This document shows, piece by piece, positions 51,603-61,000 of a DNA stretch of 64,000 bases. A program made the translations under genes and the position numbers. Under the pieces are notes generated by a model. It ran no database searches and had not been told where the DNA came from. It saw nothing but the letters and a program-made list of their open reading frames with translations. Source of the DNA: Leisingera thetidis (GTDB lineage: Bacteria > Pseudomonadota > Alphaproteobacteria > Rhodobacterales > Rhodobacteraceae); NCBI RefSeq assembly GCF_025857195.1, contig NZ_CP109787.1, positions 1,615,501 to 1,679,500 of the forward strand, given 5' to 3'. Numbering within the stretch: the stretch's first letter is position 1; every line of letters starts with the position of its first letter.

Positions 51603-53312
51603 TTATTCGGATGAGTCTGAGAAGTTTATAGGGGCGCCGGTGGTCGCGCCCTTTGGCAGCGGGCCGACATTGCGCTGATAGAGCGCGAGCCACCCTTTGG
51701 GCTCTGCCAGGCGCAGCTTCGGCGCTTCGGAAATGCGCCGGGCGATCACCTCCGGCGCCAGATCGAGATCAATGCGCCGTGCGCCGAGATCGAGCGAAAT
51801 CCTATCGCCATCCCGCACTGCGGCGAGGGGGCCGAGGTCTGAGGCTTCCGGGCAGACCTGTCCGACAACCAGCCCGTGGTTCAACCCCGAGAGCTGGCCA
51901 TCGGTCACCACGCAGACCTGTGAGGCTAAGCCCGATCCGCTGAGCGCCGCGACAAACCAGGAGGCCGAAGCGACGCCTGGCCCGCCGCGCGCGCCGAGCC
52001 CGCGCAGGACGACAACGGAGCCGGGGGCGATCTCATTGCCAGTTAGGGCGTCGAGCGCCTCCTCCTGCGATGAGAACACCTGCGCCGGGCCGGAGAACCG
52101 CTCGGGCGCGCTGCCGTCCCCGGATTTCAGGATGGCGCCCTCAGGCGCAAGCGTACCCCTCAGGACCATGACCGACGGGCCGTGGCGGAACGGGTTGTCG
52201 AGGCTGCCCAGCGCTGGATGGGGCGGCGCGCTCGGGGCCGCCTGCATCTCGTCTGTCAGACATTGCCCGCTCGCGCCCAGGCAACTCAAGTCTAGCAGGG
52301 GCGCCAGCGCCTGCATCACCGCGCGGGTGCCTCCGGCGGCCTCGAGGTCTTCGATCCGATGCGGACCGCAGGGCTTTACCCCGGCCAGCTGCGGCACGCG
52401 CTCGCCCAGCTCCGAGATCATCTCGTAGAGGTCGAGGTCAAGCCCGGCCTCAGCCGCTACCGCCGCCAGATGGCGCAATACGTTGACCGATCCCGAGACC
52501 GCCAATGACACCGCAAGCGCGTTACGGAATGCGCCGCGGCTCAGGATGGAGGAGGGCCGCAAATCCTCTGCGATCATCTCGACGATGCGGCGGCCGGCGC
52601 TCTGGGTGTTGTGCCGCAGCGCCTCGCCGGCCGCCGCCACGGGAGTGGTGCCTGGCAGGGCGAGGCCCAGCGCCTCGGCCATGATATGCATGCTGTTGGC
52701 CGTACCCATGCCAGCACAGACGCCCGGCCCGGTGATCGCGCGGTCGGTCATGGCGGTCAGCGTCGCCAGCGTGATCTTGCCGGACAGATATTCGCCGACG
52801 CCTTCAAAGACATCTTCGATGTCGAGTGCCGTGCCGTCGATATGGCCGCTCCGATGGTAGCCGCAGGCGAGGATCAGCGCCGGAATGTCGAGACGTGCCA
52901 TCGCCATCATCTGCGCCGGTGCGGTTTTATCGCAGGAGGCGAGGCAAATCATGCCGTCGAGCTGCGCGCCCTCGACGCTGACCTCGATGTCATGGGCGAC
53001 GAGTTCCCGCGCCGGCATCAGGTAGCGCCCGCCGCGGGCAGCGCCGGTGACGAAATCCGAGGGTGCAGTGGTCCTGATCTCGAAGGGCACGCCGCCGGCG
53101 GCGCGGATCGCTGCCTTCAACTCAGCTACGATTCCGTCGAGATGTGCAAAGCAGATCGACAGCTCCGACGAGGTGTTGACGATCGCCACCTTAGGCTTTT
53201 CCAGGTCCTCTGGAGGGATGCCTAGGGCGCGCCATTGCGCCCGCCTGACGGCCCAGCGCGTGCTGCCCGGGTCGAAATTGCTGCGGAGTGTTTTTTTGGT
53301 AGTGTCAGTCAT
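51603..53312 (-). CDS. IlvD/Edd-family Fe-S dehydratase
   Basis: 569 residues. Iron-sulfur ligands are C54 (ELSICFAHLDG), C127 (CLASCDKTAPAQMMA, with the carbamylatable Lys129) and C199 (GPGVCAGMGTANSM). The C-terminal swivel domain shows VVLRGLGARGGPGVASAS and VTDGQLSG. The sequence fits sugar-acid dehydratases (arabinonate, xylonate or gluconate type) at least as well as dihydroxy-acid dehydratase, and the cluster context argues against branched-chain amino acid synthesis. Only 3 bases separate it from the FAD oxidoreductase gene, so they are cotranscribed. Expected reaction: dehydration of a 2,3-dihydroxy acid to a 2-keto-3-deoxy acid. Confidence 0.9.
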   Translation of the reverse strand: MTDTTKKTLRSNFDPGSTRWAVRRAQWRALGIPPEDLEKPKVAIVNTSSELSICFAHLDGIVAELKAAIRAAGGVPFEIRTTAPSDFVTGAARGGRYLMPARELVAHDIEVSVEGAQLDGMICLASCDKTAPAQMMAMARLDIPALILACGYHRSGHIDGTALDIEDVFEGVGEYLSGKITLATLTAMTDRAITGPGVCAGMGTANSMHIMAEALGLALPGTTPVAAAGEALRHNTQSAGRRIVEMIAEDLRPSSILSRGAFRNALAVSLAVSGSVNVLRHLAAVAAEAGLDLDLYEMISELGERVPQLAGVKPCGPHRIEDLEAAGGTRAVMQALAPLLDLSCLGASGQCLTDEMQAAPSAPPHPALGSLDNPFRHGPSVMVLRGTLAPEGAILKSGDGSAPERFSGPAQVFSSQEEALDALTGNEIAPGSVVVLRGLGARGGPGVASASWFVAALSGSGLASQVCVVTDGQLSGLNHGLVVGQVCPEASDLGPLAAVRDGDRISLDLGARRIDLDLAPEVIARRISEAPKLRLAEPKGWLALYQRNVGPLPKGATTGAPINFSDSSE

Positions 53313-53315
53313 GTC

Positions 53316-54647
53316 TCAGCCCAAAAAAGCTTGGTCAGCGGTTAGCCGCGCCTGCAGTTTGTCGATCGCAATGGCGCCCACCGCGGCGATGCTGTCGTCG
53401 ATGGCAATCGCTGCGGCGAGGCCCGCCGCTTGGCCCATCGCCATGCAGGTCGCGCCCACCCGTAGCGAGGCATGGGCATCATGCTCGGCCGACACGCAGC
53501 GCCCGGCGATCAGAAGGTTGCCGGGGCCGCGTTCCGGCACCAGGCAGCCGAACGGCACCTGGTAGTAGGAGCCGGGCTCGAGCCAGACCCAGCGGGTCTT
53601 GCGATCGGCGCCGTGATCCTCCACCGGCCAGGCGGAACAGGCGATGGCGGTGTCGCTCTTGGCACCGCGCAGCACTTCATCTGCGGTCAGCACGTGCCGA
53701 CCGCAGATGCGGCGGCTTTCGCGAATCCCAGCCAGGCTGCCGGCGTCGGCGACGAAGGCCTTTTCGAACCCAGGCACGAAGCGGCGGAATGCGGACTCGT
53801 ACAGCTTGACCTGACGGCGCCCTTCGATCTCAGTGGCCGTCATCTCCTCGGCGGACAGCGGATCGGGCGAGCGGGCTCCATGTTCCAGCCGAGTGACATT
53901 GGCGTGCACCATCCCATCGCGCAGCGAGAACAGACCGCCAGCGGTCCGGGGCAGATCCATTCCTTCGGCGACCGCAAGCTCCAGCCGCGCGCGCAGCGCG
54001 GCGCGGTCCAGCGTGTCGAGGGTGCCAGGGGCCACCCCGCCGAACCGGAACATGGCCGAAGGCATCTGCAGGTGCTCAAGATCGCACTCCCAGGGAACTC
54101 CGGCCAGCGCCGCGACTTCGCCATCGCCGGTGCAGTCGATAATCTGTCGGCAGCGCACCGCGAAAAGCTGGGATCGAAAGCCGAGGACAAGGCCGGTGAT
54201 GCGGTTCTCTTTCTGGTCCAGGTCAATGCAGCGGGTGTGCATCAAGGTCTCGACACCGGCTTCATGTATCATTTCGTCAAGCACGCAGCGCATCGCAAAG
54301 GGGTCGTAGATCGTCGTCGCGGTTTGCAGCCAGCACTCCGGACCGCGTGCTTCACCACGTGCCATGAGCCTGTTTACCAGTTCCTCGATCAGACCGCCGA
54401 CGATGCGCCGGGGTGTCCCATTCTCAAGCACGTATTCGCCGCAAATGGAGCCGACCGTCACCGCGGTCATGGTTCCGCCCAGAAATCCCTGGGCTTCGAC
54501 GAGCAGAACGCGTGCTCCTGCGCGGCCTGCAGCGATCGCCGCTCCGACGCCCGCAAGCCCGCCGCCGACGACCACAATATCCACCTCACGCCAAACGGGA
54601 ACTTCGCGCGCAGGTAGGACGATTTCATCTATGTGAATTTTTGACAT
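53316..54647 (-). CDS. FAD-dependent oxidoreductase (FAD_oxidored type)
   Basis: 443 residues. The dinucleotide motif VVVGGGLAGVGAAIAAGRAGARVLLVE lies at 24-50, GGTMTAVTVGSICG just after, DCTGDGEVAALAGVPWE near 190 (second FAD contact), and NLLIAGRCVSAEHDAHASLRVGATCMAMGQAAGLAAAIA at the C-terminus. No transmembrane or signal segments. This is a broad family with few known substrates, often hydroxy acids. It is first in the transcript with the IlvD/Edd gene and divergent from LysR, which has a dyad in the 81-base gap. An initial oxidation step in the pathway is inferred. Confidence 0.87.
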   Translation of the reverse strand: MSKIHIDEIVLPAREVPVWREVDIVVVGGGLAGVGAAIAAGRAGARVLLVEAQGFLGGTMTAVTVGSICGEYVLENGTPRRIVGGLIEELVNRLMARGEARGPECWLQTATTIYDPFAMRCVLDEMIHEAGVETLMHTRCIDLDQKENRITGLVLGFRSQLFAVRCRQIIDCTGDGEVAALAGVPWECDLEHLQMPSAMFRFGGVAPGTLDTLDRAALRARLELAVAEGMDLPRTAGGLFSLRDGMVHANVTRLEHGARSPDPLSAEEMTATEIEGRRQVKLYESAFRRFVPGFEKAFVADAGSLAGIRESRRICGRHVLTADEVLRGAKSDTAIACSAWPVEDHGADRKTRWVWLEPGSYYQVPFGCLVPERGPGNLLIAGRCVSAEHDAHASLRVGATCMAMGQAAGLAAAIAIDDSIAAVGAIAIDKLQARLTADQAFLG

Positions 54648-54705
54648 GCAGTCAGGTTAGAAGCCCGGTAAGGTATCAGAAAGTCGGTCAGAGTAGATAT
54701 CAGGT

Positions 54706-54720
54706 ATCCAAATTTCGGAT
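54706..54720. promoter_or_regulatory. Candidate LysR operator in divergent gap
   Basis: ATCCAAATTTCGGAT, a near-perfect dyad (ATCC...GGAT with A/T-rich centre), lies 59 bases before the FAD oxidoreductase and 9 bases before the LysR gene. It is almost repeated at 51568-51581. This is suitable for autoregulation and activation by the LysR protein. Confidence 0.55.
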
Positions 54721-54728
54721 GACTAAGG

Positions 54729-55622
54729 ATGAATGATCTCCGCGCCTTGCGCGTTTTTTCCGAAATCTGCCGACTGGGCAGCTTCTCGAAAGCCGCGGTT
54801 GCTCTGGGCATGGCACAGCCGAGCATCAGCCGAATTGTTCGTGAACTCGAAGAGGCTGTCGGATCGCCGCTGTTCCTGCGAACCGGTCGGGGGGTAGTAC
54901 CCAGCGAAGTTGGCGAGGTAGCATTCGAACGGGCAGAACGCTTACTGCTCGAGGCAGATCAGATGATGGTCGACCTAAGGAATGCTTCAGACAACCCATC
55001 AGGCAAGGTAATCGTCGGCTTGCTGCCCTCGGTCGCCCAGCATGTGGCAGCGGATCTCACCAAACATGTGATAAATCACGCGCCCGAGATTTTTCTGTCC
55101 TTTCGTGTCGGATCCAGCGATCAGGTAGATCGCTGGGTGTCCGAAGGCCGTGTCGATATCGGGCTGCTTGGTTTTTACAAGGGATCCGACGAGGGGGGGG
55201 AAACGGTTCTGTTTCGCTCCGAGCTACTTCTCATCGGGTCTGCGCGGCATCGCTGTTTGCCCGAGGTGGTAAACATGCAGCAGCTGTCAGAGTATCCGTT
55301 GGTGATCGCGCCTGAGCCCAACGGACTGAGATTGCTTTTGCGCGATGCGGCCAGATCAGTCGGCAGCACCCTCAATGTAGTGGTGGAAGCTGAAGCCATC
55401 GAGCTGCAGAAGACTATCATCCAGGAATGCCTGTACTTCTCGGTGGTCGCTCGAACCGCAGTCGAGGATGAACTGCGTTCAGGTATTTTTCATTCTGCAC
55501 GCATAGAAAGCCCACAACTCCTTCGTTCAGTCGCACTTACGACCACCCAGCAGCGTCCCACCAGCCGGGCCGCGCGCTTAGTTACTGATGTTCTCATCGA
55601 AAAGTTTCGGCGGTCCAGGTAG
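54729..55622 (+). CDS. LysR-family regulator of the catabolic cluster
   Basis: 297 residues. Winged helix at 1-62: MNDLRALRVFSEICRLGSFSKAAVALGMAQPSISRIVRELEEAVGSPLFLRTGRGVVPSEVG. A periplasmic-binding-like effector domain follows (GKVIVGLLPSVAQHVAADLTKHV, RVDIGLLGFYKG, LSEYPLVIAPEPNGLR), similar in layout to NAC/CbbR-type regulators. It diverges from the FAD oxidoreductase gene, and its own operator candidate abuts its start. The ATG at 54729 has AAGG directly next to it, so the mRNA may be leader-poor. The effector is probably a pathway intermediate. Confidence 0.92.
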   Translation: MNDLRALRVFSEICRLGSFSKAAVALGMAQPSISRIVRELEEAVGSPLFLRTGRGVVPSEVGEVAFERAERLLLEADQMMVDLRNASDNPSGKVIVGLLPSVAQHVAADLTKHVINHAPEIFLSFRVGSSDQVDRWVSEGRVDIGLLGFYKGSDEGGETVLFRSELLLIGSARHRCLPEVVNMQQLSEYPLVIAPEPNGLRLLLRDAARSVGSTLNVVVEAEAIELQKTIIQECLYFSVVARTAVEDELRSGIFHSARIESPQLLRSVALTTTQQRPTSRAARLVTDVLIEKFRRSR

Positions 55623-55676
55623 TGAAGGTGATTCACAAATTTGCAGTTCGGCTTCAACGAGAGCGTAGACGGAAGC

Positions 55677-56728
55677 GGCTTTGTTGCCAAAAAGACGGCT
55701 GGGAATTCACTACGTGAATACAGTATGATAGCTGAAACAGCATAAGAAGTTGGGTCCCTAGGTAGTACAAAACTAGGAACTGGCCTTCGTACAACACAGC
55801 ACTAAGGCAGCGCGGATCACTTTCGGTTTGAATTGATCCTGAGATGGTCTGGGTGCCACCGCAGAGCGACAAGCGGCGCCGACAACAGTAATTCAGCGAC
55901 GCTGCGATTCAGACCTGCCTGACCTTGTAGGTGTTGTTCGGCAGGCCGCTGCGACAGGCGACCGGGTTTGTCGAAAGTCTGCTGCGGCTCGTTGGACGGG
56001 ATTGGGTCGTGCCCGATTTCAGCACAGTTTGCCGCCGTCAGAAGACACTGAACGTGAGCCTGCCGTATCGCGGTGGAACCGGCCCGCTGAATCTTCTTAT
56101 CGATAACACCGGCATCAAGGCCGAGGGTGAAGGGGAGTGGAACGCCCGCAAGCATGGTGGCCCCAAACGCCGGATTTGGCGAGAAATTCATATGCGGATC
56201 GACGAAGTAACGCTAGAAGTTCGGGCGGTCGAGATCACCACCAGCAATGTTGGTGATGCGCCGATGCTGCCGGAACTGCTCGCCTAAATCCCGTCTGATC
56301 AGGACATCGGATCAGTGACCGCCAACGGAGCTTATGGCACGCGCAAATGTCACGACGCGATTGCTGCCCGTGGTGCCGACGCCGTCATTCCGCCTCGCAA
56401 GAACGCAAAACCCTGGAAGCCCACAAGCGCCGGGGCCACCGCCCGAAAATAAGCGGTCAACGCGTCGCGATACCTGGGCCGTGCCCTGTGGCGGCGATGG
56501 AGCGGATACCACCGCAGAAGCCGTGTTGAGAGCAAGGTGAACTGTGTGACACTTCTTGGGCAGTTACTCACGGCACGCGACTTCGACAGACAAGTTGCGG
56601 AAATCCAAATCCGCGTCGCCGCGCAAAATCGCTACACCGCTCTGGGCACACCAGTCACAGAGCCCGTAGGATAAGTCCGCCCGGGGAAGGCGGAAGCCTG
56701 CCTATCAACAGATTTGCGCAACAAAGGC
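55677..56728 (+). mobile_element. Decayed IS5-family insertion sequence (about 1.05 kb)
   Basis: The left end reads GGCTTTGTTGCCAAA (55677-55691). The right end, ATTTGCGCAACAAAGGC (56712-56728), is its inexact reverse complement, as expected for IS5-family terminal repeats. The length of 1052 bases and the single transposase match this group. The element follows the LysR gene and abuts a truncated gene on its right. No target duplication was verified. Confidence 0.82.
55844..56674 (+). pseudogene. IS5-family transposase with four in-frame stops
   Basis: One continuous frame of 276 codons reads as an IS5-type DDE transposase: FSDAAIQTCLTL, then VLFGRPLRQATGFVESLLRLVGRDWVVPDFSTVCRRQKTL, LLIDNTGIKAEGEGEWNARKHGGPKRR, IGSVTANGAYGTRKCHDAIAARGADAVIPPRKNAKPWK, and LWRRWSGYHRRSRVESKVNCVTLLGQLLTARDFDRQVAEIQIRVAVQNRYTALGTPVTEPVG-like end. 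Stops interrupt it at 55889, 55928, 56285 and 56450 with the frame otherwise intact. That indicates slow decay by point mutation rather than deletion. Confidence 0.85.
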
Positions 56729-56904
56729 GCTTTGAATGCGATCCAAAGGAAAATGAAACGCGCATCATCGTCCTCGCCGCAAGCTTCTGCACGGCCGATC
56801 CAACTGATGGCGCGATGGGCGCGCAGTCCCATGGTTTCGGGGAAGCCTTCGCGAATAGCGCGTTGTTTTGCTTTCAAGGCTGCATGCTCAAGACCGTTGT
56901 TCAT
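56729..56904 (-). pseudogene. N-terminal fragment of a conserved gene cut by the IS
   Basis: Starts MNNGLEHAALKAKQRAIREGFPETMGLRAHRAISWIGRAEACGEDDDARFIFLWIAFKA at 56904, behind AGGAATGAGTT. After this the frame enters the right end of the IS. From memory, full-length relatives are a few hundred residues long and may be HEPN/Apea-like. The fragment lies 22 bases after the WYL regulator stop on the same strand, so the intact gene may once have followed it. Family assignment is tentative. Confidence 0.55.
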
Positions 56905-56926
56905 AACTCATTCCTGTTCGATATCG

Positions 56927-57910
56927 TCATGGCAGAGCGTCGAAATCCGACCTCTGGTGGCCCGCAATCAATTCGCGCAAGCCCGCAGGCGCCAACACGT
57001 CCACCTTGTCGCCCCATTGATAAAGGTGCCATGCCATTTCCAGCCAGCCCGCCGCCTTGAACCTGACGATCAGGCTGCCATCGTCCTGAGGCTCGACAAC
57101 TTGGGTCGGGTGAAAACGGAATTCGGCGGCACGCTCAGCGGCTTCCGTCGAGAAGCGCCACACGACTTCGCTATATTGTTCAGGGTCTTGATAGACACCA
57201 AACGCCTGAGCGGCATAGGTCTCTAGGGAGAAACCCGAGGCCAGCTGAAAGCTCTCGTTCAGAACCTCCGCCTCATAAATCCGATCCATGCGGAAGTTCA
57301 GGATGTCTTCTCCACGCGCGGGTTGGCGTGCGACGAGATAACTGCGGTGCCCCAGCAGCATGCCATGCGGTTCGATCACGCGCGGCGCAGCACCCTGAGC
57401 GCCATAGCAGACGCGCAGCCGGAACGGACCGCGCAGCGCTTCGATGACAGCATCTGTCACTGCAGGCTTAAGTGTGACGGTAGGGCCTGGGCGCGTGACC
57501 TGGCCTAATCCAGCCAGCACCGCTTCTGCATCGGCTTCCGACCGAAGCGCATCCCTTGGATTCAAACGCGCCAGCAGCCCGTCGCGGAGATCCTCCAGAG
57601 CGCGTGAGTGCCTTATTCGCCCTTCGTCGCGCGCGGTACGTGCCGCAATTTCCAGCGCCTCGATCGCCGTTTCCTGCCGGGGCTGCAGTCGGTCTGGCAA
57701 GGGTGCGTCCATCCGCCAGTAACGCCGCCTTTCGGCATCGTCTGTGGTCGAAACATTCACGAAAGTTGCTTCGAGAGCCTCGGTCATCCGTTGAGCGGTG
57801 CGATGCGACACATCGAACTCGGCGCAGATGTCCTCAAGGCTGACACCTCCCCGGCGGGACGCCGCCATCTGGGCAAGCCGAAGCAAATCCTGCGCTTTTG
57901 CAAAAGACAT
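56927..57910 (-). CDS. WYL-domain transcriptional regulator
   Basis: 327 residues. The N-terminal winged helix (MSFAKAQDLLRLAQMAASRRGGVSLEDICAEFDVSHRTAQRMTEAL) is followed by the WYL domain near 150-230 (RVCYGAQGAAPRVIEPHGMLLGHRSYLVARQPARGEDILNFRMDRI) and a WCX C-terminal region (EVVWRFSTEAAERAAEFRFHPTQ, GWLEMAWHLYQWGDKVDVLAP). The start at 57910 has GGAG 5 bases before it. It diverges from the nuclease-helicase gene across 105 bases. WYL proteins of this layout (BrxR, CapW) repress phage-defence operons until DNA damage or infection, and the same job is inferred here. Confidence 0.9.
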   Translation of the reverse strand: MSFAKAQDLLRLAQMAASRRGGVSLEDICAEFDVSHRTAQRMTEALEATFVNVSTTDDAERRRYWRMDAPLPDRLQPRQETAIEALEIAARTARDEGRIRHSRALEDLRDGLLARLNPRDALRSEADAEAVLAGLGQVTRPGPTVTLKPAVTDAVIEALRGPFRLRVCYGAQGAAPRVIEPHGMLLGHRSYLVARQPARGEDILNFRMDRIYEAEVLNESFQLASGFSLETYAAQAFGVYQDPEQYSEVVWRFSTEAAERAAEFRFHPTQVVEPQDDGSLIVRFKAAGWLEMAWHLYQWGDKVDVLAPAGLRELIAGHQRSDFDALP

Positions 57911-58015
57911 TTGATCTCCATGCCAGAAATTGACACCCTCAAACGGTATTGATGACCTTGCGGTCTGTCGAGGTGATTCCCTTGGAGATTGATTTGCAAA
58001 GGTAATGGAGTAGCC

Positions 58016-61000
58016 ATGAGGGATCTCGACGGTCGCATCTTTCTGTCCGCAACGGATCTCATGCGCTTCACAGGCTGCGCACATGCGACCACCCTTGATC
58101 TGGCACATATGCGGGGAACGGGCCCGGAGCCGGGCGACGACACCGAAGACGCAGCACTGTTGCAAAAGCAGGGCGATGCCCACGAGGCCGCGCATTTGGC
58201 TCGCCTCAAAAAGGGCGGGCGCACGGTCATGGAAATCGCGCGCGGCAAACTTGGCGAAAACGCTGAAACCACGCGCGCGGCGCTCACTACTGGTCCGGAC
58301 GTCGTGTTTCAGGGCGCGTTTCTGTCGGGGAACTGGGGCGGCTGGTCCGACTTCCTGGAGCGTGTTGAGACACCCTCAGCGCTCGGACCGTTCAGCTACG
58401 AGGTGGCCGACACCAAGCTGAAACGTCGGGCCGATCCCAAACATGTGCTTCAGCTGGTTCTGTATTCCGATCTGTTGGCGGAAATTCAGGGGGTGGTGCC
58501 CGAGTTCGCGCATGTCGAATTGGGAGACGGCACCCGCGCTACGCTGCGCCTGGCAGACTACTCTTCCTATGCTCGGATGGCGCGACAACGGTTGGAAGCC
58601 TTCGTCGCCGATCCGCAGCCAACACGCCCGGTGCCATGTGCGGATTGCGGTCTGTGCCGCTGGGTCGAACATTGCAACAGCGTCTGGCACGCCGAAGACA
58701 GCTTGTTCAATGTCGCCAACATCAGTCGTGGTCAGGTGAAAAAGCTAGAAGCAGCGGGTGTTAACACATTGGAGGCTCTCTCGACGCTGGATCACCCGGT
58801 GCGCGGAATGGCCGAAAACACCCAGGCCCGATTGGTCACTCAGGCCCGCCTGCAACAGGCCCGCAAAACCGGGGAGCCAGATTTTGAACTGCGGGCACTG
58901 GAGCCTGGCAAAGGTTTCGACCTCCTGCCGGAACCCCAGACGGGCGACCTGTTCTACGACATCGAAGGCGATCCTCACTATGAAGGCGGCCTCGAATATC
59001 TGCACGGCATCTGGTTCGACGGGCAGTTCCAGGCGTTCTGGGCCCATGACCACGACACAGAAGCGCGGGCATTGTCGGACTTGCTGGCGTTCTTTCGCGC
59101 GCGGATTTCGCAATACCCCACTGCGCGCATTTATCACTACGCGCCATACGAGATCACCGCGCTGAAACGCCTGACCGCGAAATATGGTATCGGTGAAGCT
59201 TTCCTCGACCGGCTGCTCCGGGAACGACGCTTCGTCGACTTGTTCGCCGTGGTCCGCGGCGGGCTGATCGGGTCGGAACCAAACTATTCCATCAAATCGA
59301 TGGAAGCATTTTACGACCGCAAGCGGGACGGTGAGGTCAAGACAGCGGGTGGCTCGGTCGTGGCCTATGAGCGTTGGCGTAAAACGCAAGACCAGCAGAT
59401 TCTGGACGAGATCGAGGATTACAACCGCGTCGATTGCATCTCGACCGAGGAATTGCGCGACTGGCTGGTAGGCATCCGACCTGTCGGCCCTTGGCCAAAA
59501 CTTGCCCCGGATGCAGGCGATAAAGAAGTCGAAGAGGACGCCGACACGCAAGCTCTGCGCAACCTGCTAGCAACATCAGGCTTGCCCGAGGCGCGGCAGG
59601 ATATGCTGTTCAACCTCGGCGTCTTTCACAACCGCGAGTTAAAGCCCGCGCAATGGGCCGTATTCGATAGCACCGCAAAGGACGAGGATGATCTGCTCGA
59701 CGATCTCGATGCACTTGGCGGGCTTGAGGCAGCGGGTCCTGTCGAACCCGTCAAGCGATCCTTCGCGCGCCGATACACCTATCCCGAACAGGAGACGAAA
59801 CTGCGGAGCGGCAAGAAGGCGACGGTTCCCGTATTCGATAGCCCACCTACAACGGTTGGGATCGAGTCTATGGATCGCCGCGCTCGTCAGATCACCGTCA
59901 AAGCAGGCCCGGGCAAGGCCGACCTACTGACGGAACAGCTGACGCTGCATCCGGACTGGCCGATCCAGACAGGCGTCATTGCCAGTGCTTTGCGTGATGT
60001 GATCGATGATCAATGCGGCGCGGGCCAATATACGGCCGTGGATGACCTGCTCTCGCGCGCTGCACCGCGTCTGCGCTCTGGCCCGCGGGGCGATCTTTTG
60101 GGCGGGGCAGACCCTGTAGCGGGCACTATTGCCGTGGTGAATGACATGGATGGAACGGTCCTGCCGATCCAGGGGCCACCTGGTACCGGCAAGACCTATG
60201 TGAGCGCGCGCGCGATCCTGTCTTTGGTGCGCAAGGGCCATCGCGTCGGCGTCGCATCCAACAGCCACGAGGCTATCAGGAATGTGCTGATGGGCTGTCT
60301 TTCAGCTTTGGAAGACGAAGACCTGCCGATCAATCTTGATCTCGTCCACAAGGTTTCCAGCATCGAGGATGGTTATCCCGAAGGCTGCCCTGTACATCGT
60401 ACGACTGACAACGCAGAAGCCGCGAAAACCGGGCATGTCGTGGGCGGCACCGCGTGGTTCTTTTCGCGCGACGAAAATGTTCAGGCCTTTGATTGGCTGT
60501 TCGTGGACGAGGCAGGTCAGGTCGGACTTGCCAACATGGCTGCCATGGGGCGTGCCGCGCGAAACATCGTCCTTGTGGGCGACCCACGCCAGTTGCCGCA
60601 AGTCATTCAGGGAGCGCATCCCGAGCCTGCGAACCTGTCGTGCCTGGATTGGATGCTCGGTGAGCATGCGACGGTTCCAGCCGACCGGGGCATTTTCCTT
60701 CCCACTTCACGGCGCATGCACCCTGACGTCTGTCGGTTTGTCTCAGAACAGGTGTATGAAGGCCGACTGACCAGCCATCCTGATACGGCTAACCAGTGCG
60801 TGACAGGCACGGCGCTCCCCGAAGCCGGAGCTTTCTGGGTGCCGGTCCCGCATGAGGGTAATGCCCAGATCGCACAGGAAGAAGTCGACGCTATTGGCAA
60901 AACCGTCACTGACCTCCTTGACGGCAGCTGGACGGAGAAGGACGGCAGCACGCGGCCGATGCGCGATACGGACATCATCGTCGTCGCCCCATACAACGCA

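Noticed and set aside
51603..53312. Dihydroxy-acid dehydratase IlvD of branched-chain amino acid synthesis
   Set aside because: It lies in a LysR-controlled uptake and degradation cluster; three single Fe-S cysteines also occur in sugar-acid dehydratases, so ilvD was not assigned.
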